Of a DNA stretch of 36,912 nucleotides, positions 7,113 to 14,585 are shown one piece after another; position 1 is the stretch's first letter; each line of letters opens with the position of its first letter. The notes under the pieces were generated by a model. It did not search any database, was not told the DNA's origin, and saw nothing but the letters and a program-made list of their open reading frames with translations. The stretch spans positions 1 to 36,912 of the forward strand of contig NZ_BMRN01000051.1 of the NCBI RefSeq assembly GCF_014648655.1, given 5' to 3'. The stretch comes from Streptomyces atratus. Its GTDB lineage: Bacteria; Actinomycetota; Actinomycetes; Streptomycetales; Streptomycetaceae. A program made the position numbers and the translations under genes.

Positions 7113-8303
7113 CTAGTCGTTCGGGTCCTCGCCGTTGACTCCCAGGCCAGGGAGCAGGCCGGGGAGGAGCGGGGGCAGCGTTACGTCCGGGGTGGGCGGT
7201 GGGCTGGTCCGGCCGTCGGTGGACGGGGTGGTGCCCGGGGGCGGGGTACCGAGGAGGCCGTCCGTGCCGCCGGTGATCAGGCTGTCGGACGGGGTGCTGC
7301 CGGAGTCGGACGGTTGGGGCGAGGCACTGTCGCCCGTACGGCCCTGTGAGGCCTCCGGTGACGAGGGCGAGGACCGGTCCGCATGGGACGGTCCCGTGCC
7401 CTGCTCCGTTTCGTCCGACTGCTGGGAACCGCTGCGCCTGTCCGGGGTGCGGGGCAGCAGCGACTGCAGCGGTTCGACCTCTTCGTCTATGGCGTCGAAG
7501 ACCGAGCTGACCTGGTCGCCGACATCGGTCAGCTGTACGGGCAGCCGGTCGCGCAGGCTGCTCCAGCTGTCGCGGTGCGAGCGGGAGAAGGACTCCAGGG
7601 TCTGGATCGGGCCGATGGCGCCGTTCCGTTGGTAGGCGGAGTGGAGCAGACGGTGGCCCTCGGTGGCATCGTCCGTCATGCCGTTGAGCGTGCGCCTGAC
7701 CTCGCCGAGCTGTTCGTGGTCCAGATCGCCGGAGCGGGCGCGCTCCATCAGCCGGCGGGCTTCGCTGAGCCGGGTCGATGCCTGGTCGAGGTAGACCTCG
7801 CCGCGGTCGGCATCGCCGCTGGCCATGCCGAGGTGGATGTCTTCCATGCCGCGCTTGAGCCCGTACAGCGAATCACCCGGCAGGGCGTCGGAGCTGGCAG
7901 CGGCCACTCCGCCGAAGGCTCCCGCCGCCACACCGACGGTGAGTCCGCCGGCCGCGAGGCCCTTCGTCCAGCGTGAGCGCGGACGCAATTTCCGGAGCGG
8001 GGAGGCCCGGTGGGCCCCCTTGGTCCGTTGCTCGGGCACCGTAGGGCCCGCGGACGCTTCGCCCTCGGCGAACATGGCTTCCATGGCGGCGACGAGCTGG
8101 GCTCGCTGCACCACTTTGACTTCGGGATCCAACTCCGGCCGCGGTAGCTCACCGAGGCCGTTCGCCAGGGCCAACAGCGTTCCGTGGTCGGCCGGTTCGG
8201 CCGGTTCCTCGGGCTGTACGGCCGCCGCACCGCGGAGCGACTGCTCCTCCAGGGCCTGGGCGAAGGCGTTCGCCCGCCGGTGTGCCGAAACGTTTGCGAT
8301 CAC
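7113..8303 (-). CDS. rsbN: RsbN, membrane anti-sigma factor of BldN
   Basis: A 396-residue single-pass membrane protein encoded directly downstream of bldN, which identifies it as RsbN, the anti-sigma factor that holds sigma-BldN inactive. The cytoplasmic part (residues 1-113) contains the sigma-binding region. A TM helix lies at about 114-136 (GLAAGGLTVGVAAGAFGGVAAA). The extracytoplasmic part has a DUF5667-like helical domain (about 138-240, starting LPGDSLYGLKRG) and a long Ser/Thr/Pro/Gly-rich tail. Start: GGAGGT at 8311-8316 overlaps the first possible GTG (8312), so GTG 8303 with 7-nt spacing is preferred. A sigma-BldN-like promoter lies about 130 nt upstream, consistent with known feedback control. 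Confidence 0.93.
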   Translation of the reverse strand: MIANVSAHRRANAFAQALEEQSLRGAAAVQPEEPAEPADHGTLLALANGLGELPRPELDPEVKVVQRAQLVAAMEAMFAEGEASAGPTVPEQRTKGAHRASPLRKLRPRSRWTKGLAAGGLTVGVAAGAFGGVAAASSDALPGDSLYGLKRGMEDIHLGMASGDADRGEVYLDQASTRLSEARRLMERARSGDLDHEQLGEVRRTLNGMTDDATEGHRLLHSAYQRNGAIGPIQTLESFSRSHRDSWSSLRDRLPVQLTDVGDQVSSVFDAIDEEVEPLQSLLPRTPDRRSGSQQSDETEQGTGPSHADRSSPSSPEASQGRTGDSASPQPSDSGSTPSDSLITGGTDGLLGTPPPGTTPSTDGRTSPPPTPDVTLPPLLPGLLPGLGVNGEDPND

Positions 8304-8433
8304 TGGCGGCACCTCCTCTCGTCATGACGGTCGACTCCCCTGGGGGTCCGGATGGTTGCACACCTTGAGCGCTTCCACACGAAAGAGTGAGTGTCGGCGG
8401 ACTTGGGGTGACGACAGGGGGCCTGTAACCGGC

Positions 8434-8462
8434 ACAACGAGGGGCGCGGCACTTGGGTTACG
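8434..8462 (-). promoter_or_regulatory. Sigma-BldN-type promoter of rsbN
   Basis: On the minus strand CGTAAC (8462-8457) and CGTTGT (8439-8434) are separated by 17 nt. This closely resembles the CGTAAC/CGTTG-type promoters described for sigma-BldN. Predicted transcription start is near 8427, giving a leader of about 125 nt. It lies between bldN and rsbN, so rsbN can be expressed apart from bldN. Confidence 0.6.
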
Positions 8463-8528
8463 CACGAAGGATGATCGGACCAGTGCGTGGCGAACATATC
8501 GCCGAGAGTCATTCGGCCGGGAGTGGGG

Positions 8529-9305
8529 TCAGCGGACATCGTCCGGAAGGAGCCGGGCCAGGGTGCGGACGGCGCGGTACTGGAGGGTCTTGATCGCGCC
8601 CTCGTTCTTGCCCATGACCCGGGCGGTCTCGGCGACCGAGAGGCCCTGCAGGAAACGCAGGGTCACGCACTCCTGCTGCTGGGGGTTGAGCCGGCGCACG
8701 GCCTGCAGCAGTGCGGCGTTGGAGAGAGACTCCAGGACGGAGTCCTCCGGGCTGCGCTCGACCTCGTTGGCATCGAGCATTTCGCCGGTGGTCACCTCCA
8801 GCCGGAAGCGGCTGGACTTGAAGTGGTCGGCGACCAGGTTGCGGGCGATCGTGACCAGCCAGGCACCGAAGTCGCGGCCCTGCCAGGTGAACGTGGAGAT
8901 GCGGCGCAGGGCGCGCAGGAAGGTCTCACTCGTGAGGTCCTCCGCCGTCGCCTTGCCGCCCACGCGGTAGTAGATGTAGCGGTAGACGGTGTCGCTGTAC
9001 TGGTCGTAGAGGCGGCCGAAGGCGTCAGCCTCGCCGGCCTGTGCGCGCTCGACGAGATCCATCATGCGCGCGCTGTCGCTGTCGGCGGTGGGCCGGCGAA
9101 CGGTGGACGTAGTAGTTGCGCCGCGGTTGCTGCGTCTTCCGACCGCCGCACCGCGTTCGGCCAGGGCGTAGCAAGGGCCGACAGGTGCAGGGGTGGCAAA
9201 TGCGGGTACGGCGTACGCGGTGGGGACGAAGCCGCGCAAGCGGTCGGCGACCGTTGCGCGCAGCGTAGCCAGGCCCGAGGCGTCAACCCCGACGTGTGGG
9301 TACAC
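8529..9305 (-). CDS. bldN: ECF sigma factor BldN
   Basis: A 258-residue ECF sigma factor needed for aerial hyphae formation in Streptomyces; its known regulon includes chaplin and rodlin genes and bldM. Region 2 spans about residues 84-160 (AFGRLYDQYSDTVYRYIYYR, then DLTSETFLRALR). Region 4 spans about 195-252 (LNPQQQECVTLRFLQGLSVAE, then NEGAIKTLQYRAVR). Residues 1-80 are an N-terminal extension unusual for ECF factors; in S. coelicolor BldN this is a pro-sequence of about 86 residues that is removed. The start is GTG 9305 with GGGAG 4 nt upstream. rsbN follows on the same strand. Confidence 0.96.
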   Translation of the reverse strand: MYPHVGVDASGLATLRATVADRLRGFVPTAYAVPAFATPAPVGPCYALAERGAAVGRRSNRGATTTSTVRRPTADSDSARMMDLVERAQAGEADAFGRLYDQYSDTVYRYIYYRVGGKATAEDLTSETFLRALRRISTFTWQGRDFGAWLVTIARNLVADHFKSSRFRLEVTTGEMLDANEVERSPEDSVLESLSNAALLQAVRRLNPQQQECVTLRFLQGLSVAETARVMGKNEGAIKTLQYRAVRTLARLLPDDVR

Positions 9306-9672
9306 GGGACTCCCAGAGGCAGAGCTTCCATCACGTTCAGTGCGGAACCGTCACTCGTCGTAGTGAGTGGTGGGTTCCGGAATGCGTCTGAGGAGAATAA
9401 CGCTTCGTACAGGCAGTGCTACACCCAGTTGCTAAAATCACCGATTACGTCGTTTCTGTAGCGACTAATCGATGCATCAAGTAGCACATCGTGACCGGTT
9501 ATTGATCGGATTACTTCGTGATCTGCCTGCGGGTACGACGGGTTGTGGTCGGGCGCGAGCAATCCGACTGGCGGGAGCGGTCGCTGGGTAAGGGGTCCCG
9601 ATCGGCGGCGGGCGTCCGGGCGTGGCTCGGCGGCCCGCGGCGGGATCCGGCGGGGGCGCGAACGGGTGTGCG
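9306..9672 (-). promoter_or_regulatory. bldN upstream region (367 bp, no gene)
   Basis: This gap between the HAD-IB stop and the bldN start is noticeably richer in A+T than the genes around it, especially 9400-9530, as expected for the complex bldN control region. An inverted repeat TCACT-CGTCGT-AGTGA lies at about 9350-9365, roughly 45-60 nt before the start codon. BldD is known to repress bldN; the repeat could be a BldD or other operator, but its spacing does not fit the published 15-bp BldD consensus. No open reading frame here looks coding. Confidence 0.5.
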
Positions 9673-10626
9673 TCAGCGGCGGCGGCGGTGCAGGGCGACG
9701 GCGGCCGCGGTGCCGCCTGCGAGGGCGCCCACGCCGGCCGCGGCCGGGATGCCGACCTTGGCCGCCTTGCGGCCCGTCCGGTAGTCCCGCAGCCGCCAGT
9801 CGAGTGCGCGGGCGTGCTTGCGGAGCTTGGCGTCCGGGTTGATCGCGTACGGGTGTCCGACCAGGGACAGCATCGGGATGTCGTTGTGCGAATCGCTGTA
9901 CGCCGCACAGCGGTCGAGGTCCAGACCCTCGGCCGCCGCCAGGGCGCGGACCGCCTCGGCCTTCGCGGGGCCGTGCAGCGGCTCGCCGACCAGACGGCCG
10001 GTGTAGACGCCGTCGACGGATTCGGCGACCGTGCCGAGTGCGCCGGTCAGGCCGAGGCGGCGGGCGATGATCGTGGCGGTCTCCACCGGGGCGGCGGTGA
10101 CCAGCCAGACCCGCTGTCCGGCGTCGAGGTGGGCCTGGGCGAGTGCGCGGGTGCCGGGCCAGATCCGGTCGGCCATGTACTCGTCGTAGATCTCCTCGCC
10201 GATGGACATCAGCTCGGAGACGCGGTGGCCCTTGACGATGGACAGGGCGCTGTCGCGGGCGTCCTGCATGTGTTCCGGGTCCTCGACGCCGGCCAGCCTG
10301 AACCAGGCCTGCTGCCAGGCGAACCTGGTCAGCTCGCGGCGCTGGAAGAACTTCCGCTTGTACAGGCCGCGGCCGAAGTGGAAGATTGCCGCGCCCTGCA
10401 TCACGGTGTTGTCCAGGTCGAAGAAGGCGGCGGCCCGGTCGTCACCGACGACCGGGAAGGGCGGTTCCTCGGTCGCGGTGAGGACAGAGGTGTCCTGGTC
10501 GGTGGCGGAGGACTGATCGTCGGGGAGGGAGGACTTCCGCGCTGCCTCAGCTGCTGCCTCGCCTGCCAGCACGCTCCGTGCTGTTGCGGGGCGCCTACGG
10601 GGTGTGAGCCATCCAAGAGCGGCCAT
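9673..10626 (-). CDS. HAD-IB family phosphatase (SerB/CicA-like)
   Basis: A 317-residue hydrolase of HAD subfamily IB. A low-complexity N-terminal tail (about 60 residues) is followed by the nucleophile motif AAAFFDLDNTV (D70, D72), a helical cap, WLVTAAPVE (motif II), a Lys in GPAKAEAV and the acidic motif AAYSDSHNDIPML. The C-terminus has a hydrophobic stretch (VGIPAAAGVGALAGGTAAAVAL) followed by HRRRR, which suggests a weak membrane anchor. Related proteins act on phosphoserine or lysophospholipids; the substrate here is unknown. The gene lies upstream of bldN and is divergent from the glutaredoxin gene. The 171-bp divergent gap is the only visible promoter space. Confidence 0.87.
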   Translation of the reverse strand: MAALGWLTPRRRPATARSVLAGEAAAEAARKSSLPDDQSSATDQDTSVLTATEEPPFPVVGDDRAAAFFDLDNTVMQGAAIFHFGRGLYKRKFFQRRELTRFAWQQAWFRLAGVEDPEHMQDARDSALSIVKGHRVSELMSIGEEIYDEYMADRIWPGTRALAQAHLDAGQRVWLVTAAPVETATIIARRLGLTGALGTVAESVDGVYTGRLVGEPLHGPAKAEAVRALAAAEGLDLDRCAAYSDSHNDIPMLSLVGHPYAINPDAKLRKHARALDWRLRDYRTGRKAAKVGIPAAAGVGALAGGTAAAVALHRRRR

Positions 10627-10797
10627 GCCGTGAGCATAGCCAGTCGGTTCGGCCCTTCCCGACCTGCTGGGATGCCGTGCCGTGAACTCTCGGCTGCCGA
10701 TTTGTTAAACGGGCGATTCGGGGCGTTTCGGATCAAAGGGGGAAGTGACTCCCTTCCGGGGCGGAGGGGTGGTCTCTTTCCGGCGCAGAATGAAGGC

Positions 10798-11073
10798 ATG
10801 AGTGCCCTGCTGCGACGTACGAAGAAGAAGCCCGCGGACCGGGTGGTGACCCTGGTCGGGAAACCCGGATGTCACCTCTGCGACGACGCGAGGGCGGTGG
10901 TGCGGGAGGTCTGTATGGAGACCGGTGCGTCCTGGGAGGAGAAGGACATCACCCAGGACGAGGGGCTGCACCGGGAGTACTGGGAGCAGATCCCGGTTGT
11001 CCTGATTGATAACGAACAGCACACGTTCTGGAGGGTGGACCCGGCGAGGCTGCGCAACGCACTGCGTTCGTGA
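10798..11073 (+). CDS. Glutaredoxin-like protein
   Basis: A 91-residue thioredoxin-fold protein with the redox motif GKPGCHLCDDAR (C25, C28), which is the C-terminal-type glutaredoxin domain DUF836. The cis-Pro is in EQIPVVLID. Actinobacteria lack glutathione, so the reductant is probably mycothiol or a flavoenzyme; this is inference. The ATG at 10798 is 6 nt after CAGAAT (10786-10791), so the mRNA may be leaderless, although GAAGG is also present. It lies upstream of rex with a 271-bp gap that contains the rex promoter. Confidence 0.88.
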   Translation: MSALLRRTKKKPADRVVTLVGKPGCHLCDDARAVVREVCMETGASWEEKDITQDEGLHREYWEQIPVVLIDNEQHTFWRVDPARLRNALRS

Positions 11074-11250
11074 GGAAACGCGGTTACCATCGTGGGCGTT
11101 TTGAGTGCTCTCGGGGGAGTGGTTGTGAGGAGTGTGTGCGGCTTTGCCCCCTTCGGGCCTGCAACGGGTTGATGCGATCCTTGGTTCCGGGATCGCACGA
11201 CGAATGTGCGTGACCCCGGTCACTTTGACCGGACAAAACGGACACCATCT

Positions 11251-11268
11251 TTGTGCACGCGTTCACAA
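11251..11268. promoter_or_regulatory. Rex operator (ROP)
   Basis: TTGTGCACGCGTTCACAA differs at one position from the perfect Rex palindrome TTGTGAACGCGTTCACAA. It lies 76 nt upstream of the rex start. Its left arm coincides with a possible -35 (TTGTGC, 11251-11256), with TAGCCT at 11274-11279 as -10 (17-nt spacer). Rex bound here would block RNA polymerase, so rex-hemACD should be autoregulated by the NADH/NAD+ ratio. Confidence 0.88.
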
Positions 11269-11344
11269 AGACATAGCCTGCATTCGACGGGGCGGCCTTG
11301 GGACATACGGCCGCCTGCAGCCCCGCTCATCCCGCAGGAGCACC

Positions 11345-12112
11345 GTGGCAACTGGCCGAAATCACCGACCGGCGACCCGTAGCCGAGGAATTCCCGAGGC
11401 CACCGTCGCCCGACTTCCGCTGTACCTTCGCGCACTGACCGCGCTCTCCGAGCGCTCGGTTCCCACGGTCTCGTCCGAGGAGCTCGCCGCGGCGGCGGGG
11501 GTCAACTCTGCCAAGCTGCGCAAGGACTTCAGCTACCTCGGGTCCTACGGGACGCGTGGTGTCGGGTACGACGTCGAGTATCTCGTCTACCAGATCTCCC
11601 GCGAACTCGGGCTCACCCAGGACTGGCCGGTCGTGATCGTCGGTATCGGTAACCTCGGTGCCGCGCTCGCCAACTACGGCGGCTTCGCCTCCCGTGGTTT
11701 CCGGGTCGCCGCACTGATCGACGCCGACCCCGCGATGGCCGGAACGCCTGTCGCCGGGATCCCCGTGCAGCACGCCGACGAACTGGAGAAGATCGTCGGC
11801 GACAACGGCGTGTCGATCGGTGTCATCTCGACCCCGGCCGGTGCCGCTCAGCAGGTCTGTGACCGGCTCGTCGCCGCGGGCGTCACCTCCATCCTGAACT
11901 TCGCGCCGACGGTGCTCTCCGTGCCCGACGGCGTCGACGTGCGCAAGGTCGACCTGTCCATCGAGCTTCAGATCCTCGCCTTCCATGAGCAGCGCAAGGC
12001 CGGCGAGGATGCCACCGAGAGCAGCCCGGACCAGGCCGCGCCGCCTGTGCGCGCGGCCGTCGGCGGCCGGAAGGGACCTGACGGGGACATGCCCGCCGTG
12101 ATGCCGGCATGA
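11345..12112 (+). CDS. rex: Redox-sensing transcriptional repressor Rex
   Basis: A 255-residue NADH-responsive repressor. The N-terminal winged helix (about residues 15-80) includes SEELAAAAGVNSAKLRKDFSYLG and the conserved GTRGVGYDVEYL. The C-terminal Rossmann domain has VGIGNLGAAL (G100-x-G102-x-x-G105) that binds NAD(H). High NADH releases Rex from DNA, which raises expression of respiratory and heme genes when oxygen is short. The GTG 11345 start has AGGAG 4 nt upstream. The stop overlaps the hemA start (ATGA), so the two are translationally coupled. A Rex operator lies in the promoter region. The C-terminal ~35 residues are Ala/Pro-rich and probably disordered. Confidence 0.96.
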   Translation: MATGRNHRPATRSRGIPEATVARLPLYLRALTALSERSVPTVSSEELAAAAGVNSAKLRKDFSYLGSYGTRGVGYDVEYLVYQISRELGLTQDWPVVIVGIGNLGAALANYGGFASRGFRVAALIDADPAMAGTPVAGIPVQHADELEKIVGDNGVSIGVISTPAGAAQQVCDRLVAAGVTSILNFAPTVLSVPDGVDVRKVDLSIELQILAFHEQRKAGEDATESSPDQAAPPVRAAVGGRKGPDGDMPAVMPA

Positions 12113-13602
12113 GTCTTCTTGTCGTAGGGCTGAGCCACCGCAGCGCCCCCGTCTCCGTGCTGGAGCGGGCCTCGCTGGCTGCCGAGACGCAGGCCAAGCT
12201 CCTCCAGGACACCCTCGCCGCGGAGCCCGCGGCCGAGGCCACCGTGCTGGCGACCTGCAACCGCATCGAGCTGTACGCCGACGTGGACAAGTTCCACGCG
12301 GGCGTCGCCGAGCTGTCCACGCTCCTCGCCCAGCACAGCGGCGTCGGGCTGGACGAGCTCACTCCGTATCTCTATGTGCACTACGAGGACCGGGCCGTCC
12401 ACCACCTCTTCTCGGTGGCCTGCGGGCTGGACTCGATGGTCGTCGGCGAGGGCCAGATCCTCGGCCAGATCAAGGACGCGCTGGCGCTGGGGCAGGAGCT
12501 CCACACCGCCGGCCGGCTGCTGAACGACCTGTTCCAGCAGGCCCTGCGGGTCGGCAAGCGTGCCCACAGCGAGACCGGGATCGACCGGGCCGGACAGTCG
12601 CTCGTCACCTTCGGTCTCGAACAGCTCGCGGCCGGTGCGGATGTCGCCGACTGGGCCAGGGGCAAGCGTGCCCTGGTGATCGGCGCAGGCTCGATGTCCT
12701 CGCTGGCCGCCGCCACGCTGGCCCGTACCGGCGTCGCCGAGATCGTCGTCGCCAACCGGACCCGGGCCCGCGCCGACCGGCTCGTCGAGATCCTGGGCCA
12801 GCCCGGCGGTACGGGAGTGGCCGCTCACGCCGTGGAGATGGCCGCGGTCTCCGACGAACTGACACGTGCCGATGTCGTCGTCTCGTGCACCGGCGCCACG
12901 GGTCTCGTGCTGACCGCCGAGGCCGTCGCCGGAGCGCTCGGCCTGACCTTCGCCCCCGCGCACGAGGCTCCCGCCGCGTCCGTTCCCGCGCCGCCCGCCG
13001 ACCCCGACCGGCACGCCGCCTGGGTGGAGAACGGCAGCGCCGGTACGGTGCGCCAGGCCGTCCGCCGGGCCACCGTGCCCGCCCAGGGCGCCGGCCCCGT
13101 CCGCCTCGCCCTGCTCGACCTGGCCATGCCGCGCGACATCGACGGAGCCACCGCCCGTCTCGACGGTGTGCGCCTCGTCGACATCGAGTCGCTCGCCGAG
13201 GCGTCCGCGGACGCCCCGATGGCCGCCGATGTGGATCAGGTGCGCACCATCGTCGCCGACGAGGTCGCCGCCTTCGGCGCCGCCCAGCGCGCCGCCCACA
13301 TCACCCCGACCGTCGTCGCCCTGCGCACGATGGCCGCCGGAGTGGTCGCGGGCGAGATCGCGCGGCTCGACGGACGCCTCCCCGACCTGGACGAGAAGCA
13401 GCGCGCCGAGATCACGCAGACCGTGCGCCGCGTCGTCGACAAGCTCCTGCACGCGCCCACCGTGCGGGTCAAGCAGCTCGCCAGCGAGCCCGGCGGCGCC
13501 GGGTACGCCGATGCGCTGCGGGAACTCTTCGACCTCGACCCGCAGACGGTCGCCGCCGTCTCCCGGGCAGACCTGAACGACCCGAATCGAGGGCGGTCAT
13601 GA
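12109..13602 (+). CDS. hemA: Glutamyl-tRNA reductase
   Basis: A 497-residue enzyme that reduces Glu-tRNA(Glu) to glutamate-1-semialdehyde with NADPH, the first committed step of tetrapyrrole synthesis by the C5 route. The N-terminal catalytic domain contains ATCNRIELYA with the nucleophile Cys50. The NADPH domain shows VIGAGSMSSLAAATL near residue 190 and VANRTRARADRL. The C-terminal dimerisation domain follows. There is an Ala/Pro-rich insertion at about 285-325 that is longer than in enteric homologues. It overlaps rex by 4 bp at its start and hemC by 4 bp at its end, inside the Rex-controlled operon. Confidence 0.96.
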   Translation: MSLLVVGLSHRSAPVSVLERASLAAETQAKLLQDTLAAEPAAEATVLATCNRIELYADVDKFHAGVAELSTLLAQHSGVGLDELTPYLYVHYEDRAVHHLFSVACGLDSMVVGEGQILGQIKDALALGQELHTAGRLLNDLFQQALRVGKRAHSETGIDRAGQSLVTFGLEQLAAGADVADWARGKRALVIGAGSMSSLAAATLARTGVAEIVVANRTRARADRLVEILGQPGGTGVAAHAVEMAAVSDELTRADVVVSCTGATGLVLTAEAVAGALGLTFAPAHEAPAASVPAPPADPDRHAAWVENGSAGTVRQAVRRATVPAQGAGPVRLALLDLAMPRDIDGATARLDGVRLVDIESLAEASADAPMAADVDQVRTIVADEVAAFGAAQRAAHITPTVVALRTMAAGVVAGEIARLDGRLPDLDEKQRAEITQTVRRVVDKLLHAPTVRVKQLASEPGGAGYADALRELFDLDPQTVAAVSRADLNDPNRGRS

Positions 13603-14585
13603 CCGACAACTCACCCCTGGGCGCGGGGGCCACCAAGCCGCTGCGGCTGGGGACCCGGCGCAGCAAGCTCGCCATGGCGCAGTCCGGCCTCATCGCCGAC
13701 GCGGTCAGCGAGGTGACCGGGCGCGCCGTCGAGCTCGTCGAGATCACCACGTACGGCGACACCTCCCGGGAGCACCTCTCGCAGATCGGCGGCACCGGTG
13801 TGTTCGTCGCGGCGCTGCGCGACGCGCTGCTGCGCGGCGAGGTGGACTTCGCCGTCCACTCGCTCAAGGACCTGCCGACCGCCCAGCCCGAGGGCCTCGT
13901 GCTGGCCGCCGTACCGGTGCGCGAGGATCCGCGCGACGTACTGGTGGCGCGGGACGGACTGACCTTCGAGCAGTTGCCGTCCGGTGCCCGCGTGGGCACC
14001 GGCTCGCCGCGCCGCATGGCGCAGCTCAACGCGTACGCCCGTAACCACGGCCTCGACTTCGAGACCGTGCCGATCCGGGGGAACGTCGATACGCGTATCG
14101 GATTTGTACGAAGCGGGGAGCTGGACGCGGTGGTACTCGCCGCGGCCGGACTCAGCCGCCTCGGCCGGATCGGTGAGGTGACCGACTTCCTGTCGGTCGA
14201 CACCGTCCTGCCCGCTCCCGGCCAGGGAGCACTGGCGATCGAATGCGCTGCGACCAGCGCAGACCTCGCCGCCGCGCTCGCCGAGCTCGACGACCCGTAC
14301 ACCCGGGCCGCCGTGACCGCCGAGCGTGCCCTGCTCGCCGCCCTGGAGGCCGGTTGCTCCGCACCTGTGGGTGCGCTGGCCGACCTCCTGGTCGACGGAC
14401 AGGCTGTCAATGAACTGCGCCTGCGCGGTGTCGTCGGTTCCACCGACGGTTCCTCGCTGGTACAGATGTCCACCACCGGTCCCGTTCCCACGTCGCACGA
14501 CGACGCGGCGGCCCTCGGTCGCGAACTCGCGTCCGAGATGCTCGCCAAGGGTGCGGCCGGTCTTATGGGGGAGCGAGCACTTTGA
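13599..14585 (+). CDS. hemC: Porphobilinogen deaminase (hydroxymethylbilane synthase)
   Basis: A 328-residue enzyme that joins four porphobilinogen units into hydroxymethylbilane. The N-terminal domain has LRLGTRRSKLAMAQ and FAVHSLKDLPT. The cofactor-binding Cys, to which the dipyrromethane is attached, is C253 in EAGCSAPVGA. The length matches the family. The ATG overlaps the hemA stop (ATGA) and the stop overlaps the TTG start of hemD, so the whole set is tightly coupled. Confidence 0.96.
   Translation: MTDNSPLGAGATKPLRLGTRRSKLAMAQSGLIADAVSEVTGRAVELVEITTYGDTSREHLSQIGGTGVFVAALRDALLRGEVDFAVHSLKDLPTAQPEGLVLAAVPVREDPRDVLVARDGLTFEQLPSGARVGTGSPRRMAQLNAYARNHGLDFETVPIRGNVDTRIGFVRSGELDAVVLAAAGLSRLGRIGEVTDFLSVDTVLPAPGQGALAIECAATSADLAAALAELDDPYTRAAVTAERALLAALEAGCSAPVGALADLLVDGQAVNELRLRGVVGSTDGSSLVQMSTTGPVPTSHDDAAALGRELASEMLAKGAAGLMGERAL

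Noticed and set aside
9345..9370. Inverted repeat before bldN as a firm BldD box
   Set aside because: The half-site spacing does not fit the 15-bp BldD consensus, so it is given only as an inverted repeat of unknown use.
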